Of a DNA stretch of 64,000 nucleotides, positions 21,631 to 31,627 are shown one piece after another. This DNA comes from Diploptera punctata (Eukaryota; Arthropoda; Insecta; Blattodea; Blaberidae), in contig JASPKZ010010232.1 of assembly GCA_030220185.1 (NCBI GenBank), forward strand, positions 16,001 through 80,000, written 5' to 3'. The position numbers and the translations under genes are program-made. The number at the start of each line of letters is the position of its first letter. Positions within the stretch are counted from its first letter, which is position 1. The notes beneath the pieces are model-generated. The model had not been told where the DNA came from. It saw nothing but the letters and a program-made list of their open reading frames with translations, and did not search any database.

Positions 21631-22110
21631 CTTTATTTTAGCTGGCAGAGTTAAGGCCATAAGGCCTTCTCTTCCACTCAACCAGTGAATAGTAGAATTA
21701 TACAAAAATTACATAGGCCTACATATTACAATTTTAAGTTATTATTAAAATACAGACTAAACAAAATACAATGATGATGTGATCTAATACTAGGTAATAC
21801 TAACAAAAACACAGAATATAATAAAATTAAGATGATATAAATAAAGTAAGTAGCTTCCTAGATGATTATTTATGGAATGCACAATACAACATAGCGGACT
21901 GGAATTGGCAACATGTAGAGGAAGACAAAGAAAGGACAGCTCATTCTCCAGTAATAACATGATTGCCGGATTATTCATTTGGTCAACGACTACTGTAGGT
22001 GACGGATGATTTAAAAACACATAATTTACCAGTGCGTACCCTCCCTGTCAAATAACACAATATAGGGGACAGGAAGTGGCAACGTAGTAAGAGAAGAAAG
22101 AAAATTGACA
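21421..22110. repeat. Interspersed repeat shared with 54.6-55.0 kb, split by a LINE end
   Basis: 21,421-21,537 and about 21,840-22,110 share blocks with 54,650-54,990: ggttgccaa.ttagcca, ggatcatttaaaatcgcagt, and acaggaagtggcaac.tagtaag. The TAA array and LINE 3' end at 21,538-21,840 interrupt it. No coding; class unknown. Confidence 0.6.
21538..21840 (-). mobile_element. LINE-I-type 3' UTR with (TAA)n tail
   Basis: About 31 TAA/AAT units (21,538-21,630) precede tgctttattttagctggcag agttaaggccataaggcc, the reverse complement of a 3' UTR end that recurs at 28.1, 30.2, 40.6 and 62.3 kb. The microsatellite is therefore this LINE's tail, expanded. Confidence 0.8.
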
Positions 22111-22545
22111 GTGTATTCCGGGAATAATTTCCGCATGCAGATTTAACTTCGGGAGAAATAGTGTGACAGTGTGCATGAAGAGATAATGCGTGAGAGAGGG
22201 TGGAAGATGATTGATGATCAAAGGAGAGATAGAGAGGAGGTCGAAAACGGTGGGAGAGCGAGAGAGAAACAATATTCGAGGCTTAGTTTTGTATATATTT
22301 TTTTCATTTTTATACTTGACAACACTTGATGAATTGCTAACACTTGGAAAAAATTCATCCATAACAACTAATTTTTTATCATTCGTAATTCTGAAATATA
22401 GAAAATCCATACACGGTATTTTGTAAACAGTCGTTATTTTCAGTTTCTAAAAGGATTTCAAGCTTGGGTCGAACTTAACCTGAAATGTGGATATGGAGAA
22501 GTGATTGAAGAAAAATCAATAATTTGGAAACATAAAAATGATGTA
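22111..22545. other. No supported gene
   Basis: A 120-codon minus-strand frame and a 71-codon plus-strand frame overlap here; neither shows a domain. Confidence 0.35.
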
Positions 22546-22708
22546 ATCTTATACCATCACTTATTTTGATTCTTTGAGCATCCAGAAGTTTACATTTTAA
22601 TTCTATCTGGATTTGAAATAATTACTCATATTATCTGCCATGGGAGTGGTAAAAGGAAGCCTTTGGCAATTTAGGAATAATTTTTGCTATTGGTTTACTA
22701 GAATGTCT
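22546..22708 (+). pseudogene. cox1: NUMT: mitochondrial cox1 fragment
   Basis: Conceptual translation with mitochondrial-type codon use (internal TGA as Trp) gives [30 protein letters not shown], then [18 protein letters not shown]. This is the region of cytochrome c oxidase subunit I with the conserved [13 protein letters not shown] motif. It is only about 160 bp, has substitutions at conserved sites (P to S; G to E), and lies among nuclear repeats. It is a nuclear copy of mitochondrial DNA, not a working gene. Confidence 0.85.
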
Positions 22709-22734
22709 AGCTCTATTTTATTGGAATGAATTCT

Positions 22735-22945
22735 AATGTATCAAGAGGGCATAGGAAGTAAATATCAAGAAGAATGCGATGATAATAATTAATTTTTTTT
22801 GTAGGCTCATGATTTTCCCTTTACAGAGATTTAGACGCTCTCCCCCTACAGGGAAGAATTTGAACCATACTAATATAGTTAAGCTTGTTTTCGTATAGAT
22901 GTAATTTGAGTGGTCCGCGGTCAGCGTTCCGCCTCATACTGACAT
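22735..22945. other. Nothing recognised
   Basis: No coding or shared repeat recognised. Confidence 0.35.
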
Positions 22946-22954
22946 CTAGGAAAC

Positions 22955-23200
22955 CAAGGTAGTACTAGGACGGGAAAATTCGGTAAATTTTGCTTAGAGA
23001 CCTTTTCATTCTGGCTTAAGGATTTTGTACGAGCCTGAAAATCTTCAGACTCGGGACCCACGGCTTAAAGTCCCTCCCTGAGGACTTGCTCCTTCGATTT
23101 TTCCGTCCTAAAAAATCCATCGGCAACGGCCGGGTTTGAACCCCAGACCCTCGGGACCAGAGGCAAGGAGCATAACCACTAGTCCACCGCGGCCGACATG
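22955..23200 (-). mobile_element. S4 SINE
   Basis: Minus-strand S4 with a good head (23,120-23,198; minus-strand tcggccgcggtggactagtgg and gggttcaaacccgg) and body through tgtacgagcctgaaaatcttc to gggaaaattcggtaaatttt. Confidence 0.85.
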
Positions 23201-23227
23201 ACAATAATTATACTTATTGAAATAATT

Positions 23228-23611
23228 TTTTTTGCGAATGCCCCAGGTTGTCTTTCGACATTCCTGGTGTTCTCTCCTGGCATGACGTACTTGTAACCCA
23301 CTTGTGAGGTTGGGGCGCCTGGAAGGCGGGGTTACGTTGCCCCGTTGATATGATGGGTGGTGATGATGATAGTGGTGCACCAGGAGAGTCTCTAATCCTA
23401 AGCTTAGTAAGATGAATATGAATGATGATTATTGCAATGGCCATATGGGTTCGGGGACCGTCTGGGCCTTAAAGTTTTCCTGACATTTGTCTTACAGGTG
23501 AGGAAAAACCCCGATAAAAACCTCACCCAGAAAAACTATCCTGACCGGGGATCGAACCCGGACCTGCTGCGTGACAAGGCAGCACGCTACCTCGAGACCA
23601 CAGCGGTGGAC
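23228..23611 (-). mobile_element. Chimeric SINE: S1 head and body joined to S3 tail
   Basis: On the minus strand it starts with a full S1 tRNA-like head and the first ~170 bp of S1 (23,611 to 23,442). It then switches to the S3 tail (23,410 to 23,232: actctcctggtgcacc ... cgccttccaggcgcccc ... gccaggagagaacacc) ending in a poly-A. The direct repeat acttattgaaata(a/t)tt at 23,212-23,227 and 23,612-23,627 flanks the whole, so it moved as one element. Confidence 0.85.
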
Positions 23612-23666
23612 ACTTATTGAAATATTTATAGTATAAAAACATATTTTGTTCATTGAAGAGTGCCAT

Positions 23667-24080
23667 GACTAATGAAACCAACTCACTGGCACTATTGAAG
23701 CCGGAGTTTCATGACCCTGGTGCATAATCTCTTCATACATGATACAGCTTTATGCTAAGTTAATATGTTTCAATAATTTGTGTATAATTAGCTTTTCTCA
23801 AATAATGGTTACTATAATTTTTCAACTTCATCTTGGCATATCTATTGACCCCTTTTCCCTCTTGTTTCCCTACAAATGGTTTCTATACCCATTTTTTTCA
23901 TTCCCTATTCGTGCCACATTGTCCTTATTGTCCTTCCCATAGCAGTCCTCAAAACTTAAATGTTCTTGTAACATTTTCCCATAAATATCATATAGTTCAC
24001 TGTTAGAGTTTTCTTCATTCACCCGTCTGTTCGTCTCTCTTTGATTCATTTTTTCCCAAACACTTTATTCTCAAATAATT
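23667..24080 (-). mobile_element. LINE-A 3' fragment, decayed
   Basis: Minus-strand LINE-A, heavily mutated but collinear from the aactcactggcactatt end to the FENKVLRKIFG region (tcccaaacactttattctcaaat). Confidence 0.75.
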
Positions 24081-24238
24081 CATATAGATTAACATAAGTG
24101 AAAGAATGACCACTACTTTAACATATTTTTTGAGACAAGTTAAATGGCAAAAGCACATATAATACATAGCAATATCCATTTCCAAAGTTGAAACTGTTTA
24201 ATTTCTCTCTGCACTTCATTCCTTTTTGTATCTATTGT

Positions 24239-24548
24239 TCAAAAACAAGAAACCAGATACAATGAGAACAGGAAAGTCTCATAGACAGTGGTACGCAGGA
24301 CATGTGGCACGAATGGGAATTGAGAGAGGGCATGGAAACTTATTTTAGGAAAACCAGAGGGAAAACGCCCAATTGATAGACTAACGACGGGGGTGGGAAA
24401 ATAACATTGACCACGATTTGAAGCAGGTAAATTGTACAGGGGATGACTGGAAAACATTAGCTCAGGACAGGAGGTATGGAAAGCATATGCCGCGCGACCA
24501 TGAACCTATGAGTACAATAGTGCCAGTGTGTCAGTTAGCTAGTTAGGT
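24239..24548 (+). mobile_element. LINE-A 3' fragment
   Basis: Plus-strand LINE-A from the RKPDTMRTGKS region through GHVARMG and GKRPI to a C-terminus with a GTTAGCTAGTTAG tail. Opposite in direction to its neighbour at 23.7-24.1 kb. Confidence 0.8.
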
Positions 24549-24689
24549 TTTTGAATTCAATAGTTTTTTCAAAATTTTCCTCATTTGATGCTCTAATCTA
24601 TTGAAGAAAAACGTTAAGTAAATAAATATTAAGTAGTATAAGCCTATTAGATGTATTATATGTATTACGAATTAAACTGACCATTTCCG

Positions 24690-24730
<41 letters not shown>
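24690..24730. repeat. (TAA)n microsatellite
   Basis: About 13 TAA units just 5' of a LINE-A copy. Confidence 0.95.
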
Positions 24731-24732
<2 letters not shown>

Positions 24733-24739
24733 TAATTTT

Positions 24740-25252
24740 GATGTCCCAACTCCTTTCAAAAAAACGTTAAACTGAAAATATATAAAACTATTATTCTACC
24801 AGTTATATTATATGGGTGCGAAACATGGACTCTTACTTTAAGGGAGGAAAGGAGATTACGAGTATTTGAGAATAAAGTACTTAGGAATTTTTTTGGACAA
24901 AAGAGAGATGAACAGACAGGTGAATGGAAAAGACTACATAACAATGAAGTAGGCCTACATGGTCTTGATAGGAAGCCAGATATAATAAGAACAGTTAAGT
25001 CTCATAGACTGCGATATGCAGGACATGTTGCGCGTACGGGAAATGAAAGACGTGCATGGAAGCTTCTTGTAGGAAAGCCAGAGGGAAAACGCCGAGTTGG
25101 TAGACCAAGAATGAGGTAGGAGAATAACATTAACCATGACTTGAGGGAAGTAGATTATACAGGGAATGTTTGGAAAGCATTGTCTCAGGATAGGGATGTA
25201 TGGAGAGCTTATGTCCGCGCGGCCATGGACCTACGGGTTCGATAGTGCCAGT
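24740..25252 (+). mobile_element. LINE-A 3' half
   Basis: Better preserved LINE-A: QLLSKKRKLKIYKTIILPVI, LYGCETWTLTLREERRLRVF, RDEQTGEWKRLHNNEV, then GHVARTGNERRAWKLLVGK and GKRRVGRPRMR. A TAG replaces the W codon after RMR (25,120), so the frame is broken. It ends gccagtgagtaa and runs into a TAA array. Confidence 0.85.
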
Positions 25253-25254
25253 GA

Positions 25255-25299
<45 letters not shown>

Positions 25300-25360
25300 T
25301 ATTTTACCCGGCAGAGTAAAGACCTTAAGGCCTTGTCTTCCATTCATCCAGGTTAGAAAA
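25253..25360 (-). mobile_element. (TAA)n and inverted LINE-I-type 3' end
   Basis: About 14 TAA units joined to ctttattttacccggcagag taaagaccttaaggcc, the minus-strand 3' UTR of the LINE-I-type family. Two LINE tails therefore meet tail to tail here. Confidence 0.75.
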
Positions 25361-26640
25361 AAATACAAAAAACTAGTCTTACGTCTAAATCACAATAAAC
25401 ATAGGCTAAATGAAGAGATGTACGAATACCGGTATGACATGGGAATTGCCTTGCCACACTTGTTCAATATACACGAAATGGATACATTCTTCCCGTTTGT
25501 CTCTCCGGACCTTCATAACTTTACAATTTCAGTCAGACACTAATGTTTGTACTTCATTCTTTAACATGAAAGAAATTATTATACTTTTCTTTTCATAAAT
25601 GATAGTTCTCTCGGAACCATACCATGACAGACACTTGACGATTATCGCATGCTTAGCACCCAAAGCAAGTAGTTTTTGTCGGATTTTAAATGTCGGCACG
25701 TTTCATTATAACAAGAAGTAGAACAAAGTACATGATTAACTACACATGTTTCGGCATCTTTCAACTTTGTCTAACGTGATATTATACTTACTAACATTGT
25801 ATCAATAGAGATAACCCTCATTTTAAATTAGGCTTAGGTATTATCAGTTATGTTTCTGTAGACTATTTATTTAACTCAAGCCCCAAATGGGAGTCAATGA
25901 CCGATCACATTTCAATGATTTTTGATTTACAACCAATCACAGTCGTGTTTCGCCTCAAATTTATCAACGGAAGTTTATCATATTAAAGAAAACTCCTCCT
26001 TTTTAACATTCTGAGTAGGTCATAGCATTACTTTGCAGTGACTGACTCCCTAAGAAATACGGCTTACCAGATTGTATTATATAGTGCATGAATGTCAACA
26101 CGTAGCGCATACGAGATATAATATAAAAACATTTGTAGTAATTGATTATACCACAAAAAAAAAAGAAACCACTGTTTGCACTTTCTTAAATGAATTATTT
26201 TCCAGGAAATGACGTTGCAGAAAAATATAATTGACATATTTACATCATAGGGCATCATAAATTAATTAATACCTATAACGTTGGTTATGAATTTCTCCAC
26301 TAGGATGCATTCTTACAACATTGCGATCTTTTGGCAATAAATACGTAATATTATGATCTGGTTGCAGTGATGAACAAAAGAAGCAAATGAAGCGTACCAA
26401 TCGTTTCTCATTTGTTTTCAAACATCGCCGTTTACATTAAATATATAAATATTTTAAAATAACTGTAGTTAAATAATGATTTGTGAGTAAACAGCTTAAT
26501 TTTATTCGTTAAATAGTCCTAACAAATGCCAAGCTTGATTTCCAAATTCTCTAGATAAATTCACTCCTCACTTCATGTATCGTGGATTTATCAATAATTT
26601 GGAAATCTTTCGTGGCATTACTTATGAAAAACTGATGTGT
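25361..26640. other. AT-rich, no supported gene
   Basis: Two 60-odd-codon frames (25,410 plus; 26,064 minus) show no domain. 26,660-26,690 (cgaattccgaaggaggttg) is the reverse complement of a block at 4,812-4,835 (caacctccttcggaattcg), a weak dispersed repeat. Confidence 0.35.
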
Positions 26641-26756
26641 GTTACAAGTACTTAGTTTTAGCGAATTCCGAAGGAGGTTGCAGCCTACCAATGAAAACAG
26701 TTTTCATTTTTTACAAATATTCATTTATCCTACTTAGCAGACACCAACTATTATCA

Positions 26757-26757
26757 T

Positions 26758-26806
<49 letters not shown>
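26757..26806. repeat. (AT)n microsatellite
   Basis: About 25 AT units. Confidence 0.95.
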
Positions 26807-26809
<3 letters not shown>

Positions 26810-27085
26810 CTATTATTGTGTTCTTTATGTAATTGTAATGTTAATGTTTTTTTAGTGTATAATGCTATTGTGTTATTATTTAATTGTAATATTATTGTGT
26901 TTTCTTTATGTAATTGTAATGTTATTGCTTTTTTTGTTGCTTATTTTTCTTTACACTAGTACCAATTATTACTTTATTGTAACGGACTGTCAAAAGCACG
27001 TACGGCTTACTGCCCGTGCGACCCATATTTGTAAATAATATTGTAAATATCTTACTTTTTGTCTAATAAAGCCCTACTATATATA
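26807..27085 (+). mobile_element. LINE 3' UTR end
   Basis: A (TTG/TAATTGTAATGTTA)-type internal reiteration is followed by cacgtacggcttactgcccg, gacccatatttgtaaataa and TAATAAAGCCCTACTA. Same family as 3,530-3,625 in inverse orientation. Confidence 0.6.
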
Positions 27086-27094
27086 TACGTATGA

Positions 27095-27250
27095 GATGAA
27101 AAGAAAAAGAAACGCCTGAGACTGAATTTGAACCCAAGACTTCTAACCGCGCCACTCAGGCATTCCACAAAAAAACATTTACTTTTCTTCCTTATATATG
27201 ATTCTCTATCACGAGGAACAGCGGGACATCGTTCGTGCTGCCGTATCGTG
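27095..27250 (-). mobile_element. S6 tRNA-like repeat, minus copy
   Basis: Minus strand: gtgatagagaatcatatata, ggaatgcctgagtggcgcgg (A-box-like) and gggttcaaattcagtctcagg (B-box-like). It forms an inverted pair with the copy at 27,385-27,580. Confidence 0.65.
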
Positions 27251-27303
27251 GCTTCTTTAACAAGCATATAAAGAGAATATTTACTTATAACAATAACGCT
27301 TAT

Positions 27304-27575
27304 TTATTTCGATGTTATGATTTAATTTTGACATTTAGCAATGAAGGTCAAATATGACGTGAAATGAAATATAAACAGCTACCCCTTGTGATAGAGAATA
27401 ATACATAAGGAATAAAAATAAATGTTTGTGCTGGAATGGCTGGTGGCGCAGTTGGGAGCGCGCTAATGTAAATAGTTAGGGGTCTCGGGTTCAAATATCG
27501 GTCCAGGCGTTTATATTTATGTTCATGCCACATTTGGCCTTGATTGCTAAATGTCAACATTTAATCATAACAACG

Positions 27576-27580
<5 letters not shown>
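27304..27580 (+). mobile_element. S6 tRNA-like repeat with inverted flanks
   Basis: The plus-strand copy reads gtgatagagaataatacata, ggctggtggcgcagttggg (A box) and tctcgggttcaaatatcgg (B box). Blocks at 27,308-27,375 and 27,505-27,580 (centred on gctaaatgtcaa / ttgacatttagc) are inverted repeats of one another, so the core is a potential hairpin. Confidence 0.65.
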
Positions 27581-27609
<29 letters not shown>

Positions 27610-27689
27610 GAGTATATATACTCGTCTAATTTTGGTATTGTTTGTAGCTATAGCATTTTGTAAATGATTAATTTTTAATGTTTCTTTGT

Positions 27690-28155
27690 AATCTATCAGA
27701 GCTCTTCTTATCATGTCCAAAAACATATGATACATACCTAACATATCTCTCACGATCGAGAGAAAATTTAACTCTAGCTATTCCTCTACATCGAACATCT
27801 CACTATTCATCATCCTTCCTTGTTTCAGCCACACGACTCTGGAATTCCCTCCCGTTCCATGTATACTTTTATTGTTTCTTCACATTTTAAACTTTCTTTA
27901 CCAAACCATTTACTTAATCTAATTATAGGTTATTATTATTATTATTGTTATTATTATTATTGCCATTACTATTATTATTATTATTATTACTATTTTTCTT
28001 TCTTACCCCTGTAAAATTTATATTGTGTAGTTTATATCTATTATGTATCAACCATAATTCTTACTGAATGTATAATTTAACCCTGGTGAAGTGGAAGAGA
28101 TGACCTTACGGTCTTAACTCCATCAGGTAAAATAAATAAATAAATAAATAAATAA
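27690..28155 (+). pseudogene. LINE-I (CR1/jockey-like) C-terminus and 3' UTR
   Basis: Plus-strand translation shows ENLTLAIPLHRTSHYSSSFL followed by VSATRLWNSLP, the very common C-terminal ..P..RT..Y..SF......LWN.LP pattern of CR1/jockey-type LINE reverse transcriptases. A 3' UTR follows (with TTA/TTG triplet runs at 27,931-27,990) and ends gaagtggaagagatgacctt acggtcttaactcc, then an AATA tetranucleotide tail (28,130-28,180). Confidence 0.78.
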
Positions 28156-28334
28156 AATAAAACAAAATAAATAAATAAGTAAATAGATATCACAACATAC
28201 TAATCGGTAATAAGGATACCATGAGCTCGTTACATCGAAACACTCATTCAACATCCCTGAACAACCAGTGACCGTTTGTCGATGTAGTTATATACAATCC
28301 TGTATATATTTCAAAGCAGTAGATCGATGATTCA

Positions 28335-28392
28335 AGTCCATGTGGGTCAGGATTTCTAAACTGACCTAAACCTTCTGGCGGCTCTACACGTC
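28335..28392 (+). mobile_element. S5 SINE short fragment
   Basis: Matches the S5 middle (ttcaagtcc.tgtgggtcagga, aaactgacc.aaacc.tctggcgg). Confidence 0.65.
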
Positions 28393-29799
28393 TGTGTCGT
28401 TTAATTAAATGATTCATTCAAGTTTATTAAGTCCTATGATAATCTTCGTCGAATCCATAAAATGAGTCACAAAGACCTATTTGTATAGTTCATAATATTC
28501 AATATTGTTTTTCATTATCATGGTTACGAGATAAATTGATTTTTCGGCTTACGTAAGGTCAGTCAAATTTATTTCTGGGACCATTGCATGCCATTTTCAC
28601 AAAACATGCATCCTCGAATGACTATATTGATTAGAAATTAATACTCGCCGGTTTCAGTATATAATGTAACGTATAGGCCTATAAGGTTATAAATTATGTT
28701 TTCTTTTATTTTTCTTTTGGCGTTTTGCGATCGTGACTTTATATCTTGACGTAATTCTTTTAAGTTTGTATTGCGTGATTTTCAATCTGATATTAAAGCG
28801 TCTATAAATAACAGTTAAATAAAGTATGCCATCAGAAAACGGAACCAATAGTGACTAGCGAGTAATTGGACGAGATGTTTTGGACCAATATAACTTAACT
28901 GAATGAACAAAAAATGGACGTACAGTTAGGAGACGGAATAATAAATTGGACGAAATATATTGGACTAAAAATTGAGGGAATGCGATTGGACGAAACTTCT
29001 GCTAACCGTATGTATGCATATAACTCTGTAGGTCGCATGTTTATATGTTTCATTAATTTATAGTATGATGTGGGATCGTAGGGTCACTTCTTTAAGTTTA
29101 TAATTTAATGTTCCTTACATTATGAAGGCCTATATTAAAACATATATTAGAATGTTTTTATAATCTACTTTTACATAGTATTTTTATTGTGATGTTTCAA
29201 TTACAATTCCATACTTTATACTATAATGTTTTAAAGTTTCTATATTTTAATTTGTGGCGATGAACCGGCATTCTCATATGTTTTGAATAACATAATTGCT
29301 AATTTTATTATGTTTGTAATTTTTCAGAGTTTGCAAATTTATAAATTGCTCATACTTTATATTAAAATTATTTAACGTTTCTACATTTTATTTTGTGGCC
29401 TTGTGTTAGGAATAATAAGCTTATACTTCCTTTTTTGTGTCGTGATGTGATTACGTTGTGTTTTAGCTTGAAATGTTGTATTCATAAGTTGAATAGCAGT
29501 TACTTATGTCTTACTGTTACGATATAAATGAATATTTAAGTTTTTCAGTTGTTTTGTATTTCATGTGCATATACTGTATTGTAGCATTTTTTATTTTTGC
29601 TCTTTATATCGTGATGTTTGTGAGATTAATTTCTTTTAATTTTTAGGCTATGTAAACTTTTTAACTGAACTATGCTAATTTGAATTTATATTTTTTATAC
29701 TTTTCTATAATTTGAAAGTATTAAATTCATGTTCATATATATTGAATTTATAGTTGTCGCATCATGTATTGTATAATTTACTGTTTATGCTGAGCTGAA

Positions 29800-30200
29800 C
29801 AACTTGCTGTGGGGGTATTGTTGTTGCAGCGACGTCAGGGTTCAGGTGAGCGGTTCAGACAGAAGAACTGTACATTTTCTAAACATACCGAACATTAAGA
29901 AAAATACAGAAAGACTGGAATTGACGACTTCGAGGTCACCGTTTCTGGATTAATTTATACATTTTCTTTCCTGCAGTTGTATTAGCTCTCCTACCTGATT
30001 TATTTAACTTCATTCATTTCTCTACAGCGGGTTGTTCAGTTCAGTATATAACAATAGTTGTTTGTTGTATGTATGATTTGATTTGTACTTTATATTATCA
30101 TAATGTAATATGTATTTAATTTTTTTGTGTAATTCTACTATACGCTGGTTGAATGGAAGTGAAGGCCTTATGGCCTTAACTCTGCCAGCTAAAATAAAGA

Positions 30201-30241
<41 letters not shown>
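29800..30241 (+). mobile_element. LINE 3' end with (TTA)n tail inside macro-array
   Basis: A non-array segment ends in gttgaatggaagtgaaggcc ttatggccttaactctgcc, AATAAAG and about 14 ATT units. It is the plus-strand version of the 3' UTR at 21.6 kb and interrupts macro-unit 1. Confidence 0.7.
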
Positions 30242-30243
<2 letters not shown>

Positions 30244-31344
30244 TGTTGTGCCTTATATTACAATGTAGTTGGAAGTTTTTAACATTTGTTTATCCAGTTT
30301 GTATCACCGTAAGAGTCTCATCACACTAATACATGCTTAAGAACATAAAACAATGCAACGACTGTAAGGTTATATATTATGCTTTTTTAATTTGACACTT
30401 CTGCGATCATGTCTTTATATCTCGACGTAATTTTTATAAGTTTGTATTTTGTAATTTTTAATTAAATGTTAAGTAATCGATAAATAACAAGTAATAAAAC
30501 ATATTGTCGATTACGTAAAGAATTTCTGTGAAGTGAATGCCTTCTGTTATTTTACGTAACCTACGTAACGAGGGGCAACGTCGAAGACATAAAATGGATC
30601 ACAATCGCTTGTTATTTGTATTGTTTACATGTTTTTAATAATGCTATTCACTAACATGGTTACGAGGTTAATTATTTTTAGGTTTAGATAAGGTCGGTCA
30701 AAATTTTATTTCTGGAATAGTTATACGCCATTTTTTACCTGTAAAATTAATCAGGATAATTTACTGTAAATGAACATTTGCTGGTTTTTGAAGGTTAGAG
30801 TTAATTTCAGCATTCTATCAATAGCGAATAATACGTTATTGAGCGAAATAGTTTGGAAGACATTGATAAAAAAATAATTTAAACTTGAATGACGAAAAAA
30901 GCAAATTGGACTAAATAACATATTGGAAGAGAAAACAATTGGTTGGAAGGTAACTAGACGAAAATTCTGCTAACTGTAAGTAAGCATATAACTTTGTAGA
31001 TTGTATGTTGACATATTTCCTTAATCTATATTACGAGATATATAAAATCACTTAAGTTTGTATTTTAATGTTCATATACCAATATGCCTCCTCGAACTTC
31101 CAGGAAGATTAGAAGTGAATATTTTCTGGTTTATGAGAGTTACAGTATTCTATTAATAGCAAATAATATGTTATTAGGCGAGATATTTTTAGGCGAAAAT
31201 CTAAATGGACTATTAAAATTGGATGCAAAGTTAATAAAAGAAAAAAATATATACGACTAAATAAAACATTGGACCAGAAAAGATTGTAAGACATCTGATT
31301 TGAGGAAATTTCTGCACATTAAATATTTTTAATTTATCAAATAG

Positions 31345-31545
31345 AATTGAGTATATGAGAAACAATTGGTATGAACATGTTAAAAGAATGCCTATAGATA
31401 GAATCCCTCAGCTGTTATCAAAGTATAAACCAATAGGACATAGATAGAAGTGTTGGACGCCCATTTAATAGATGGGAATATTCATTAAATCCCCTTGATG
31501 ACAAAACAGGTCAAAAGGCCTAATTTAATTAAATAGAAGAAGAAA
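31345..31545 (+). pseudogene. LINE-E-like 3' tail
   Basis: RNNWYEHVKRMPIDRIPQLL, KYKPIGHR then stop, and a TGQKA-like end with a GAAGAAGAAA tail. Short and broken; inserted in macro-unit 2. Confidence 0.6.
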
Positions 31546-31584
31546 TATATACACACACATAACCTAATCCGTATGTTTATATGT

Positions 31585-31586
<2 letters not shown>

Positions 31587-31621
<35 letters not shown>
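31587..31621. repeat. (AT)n microsatellite
   Basis: About 17 AT units within the macro-array. Confidence 0.95.
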
Positions 31622-31627
<6 letters not shown>

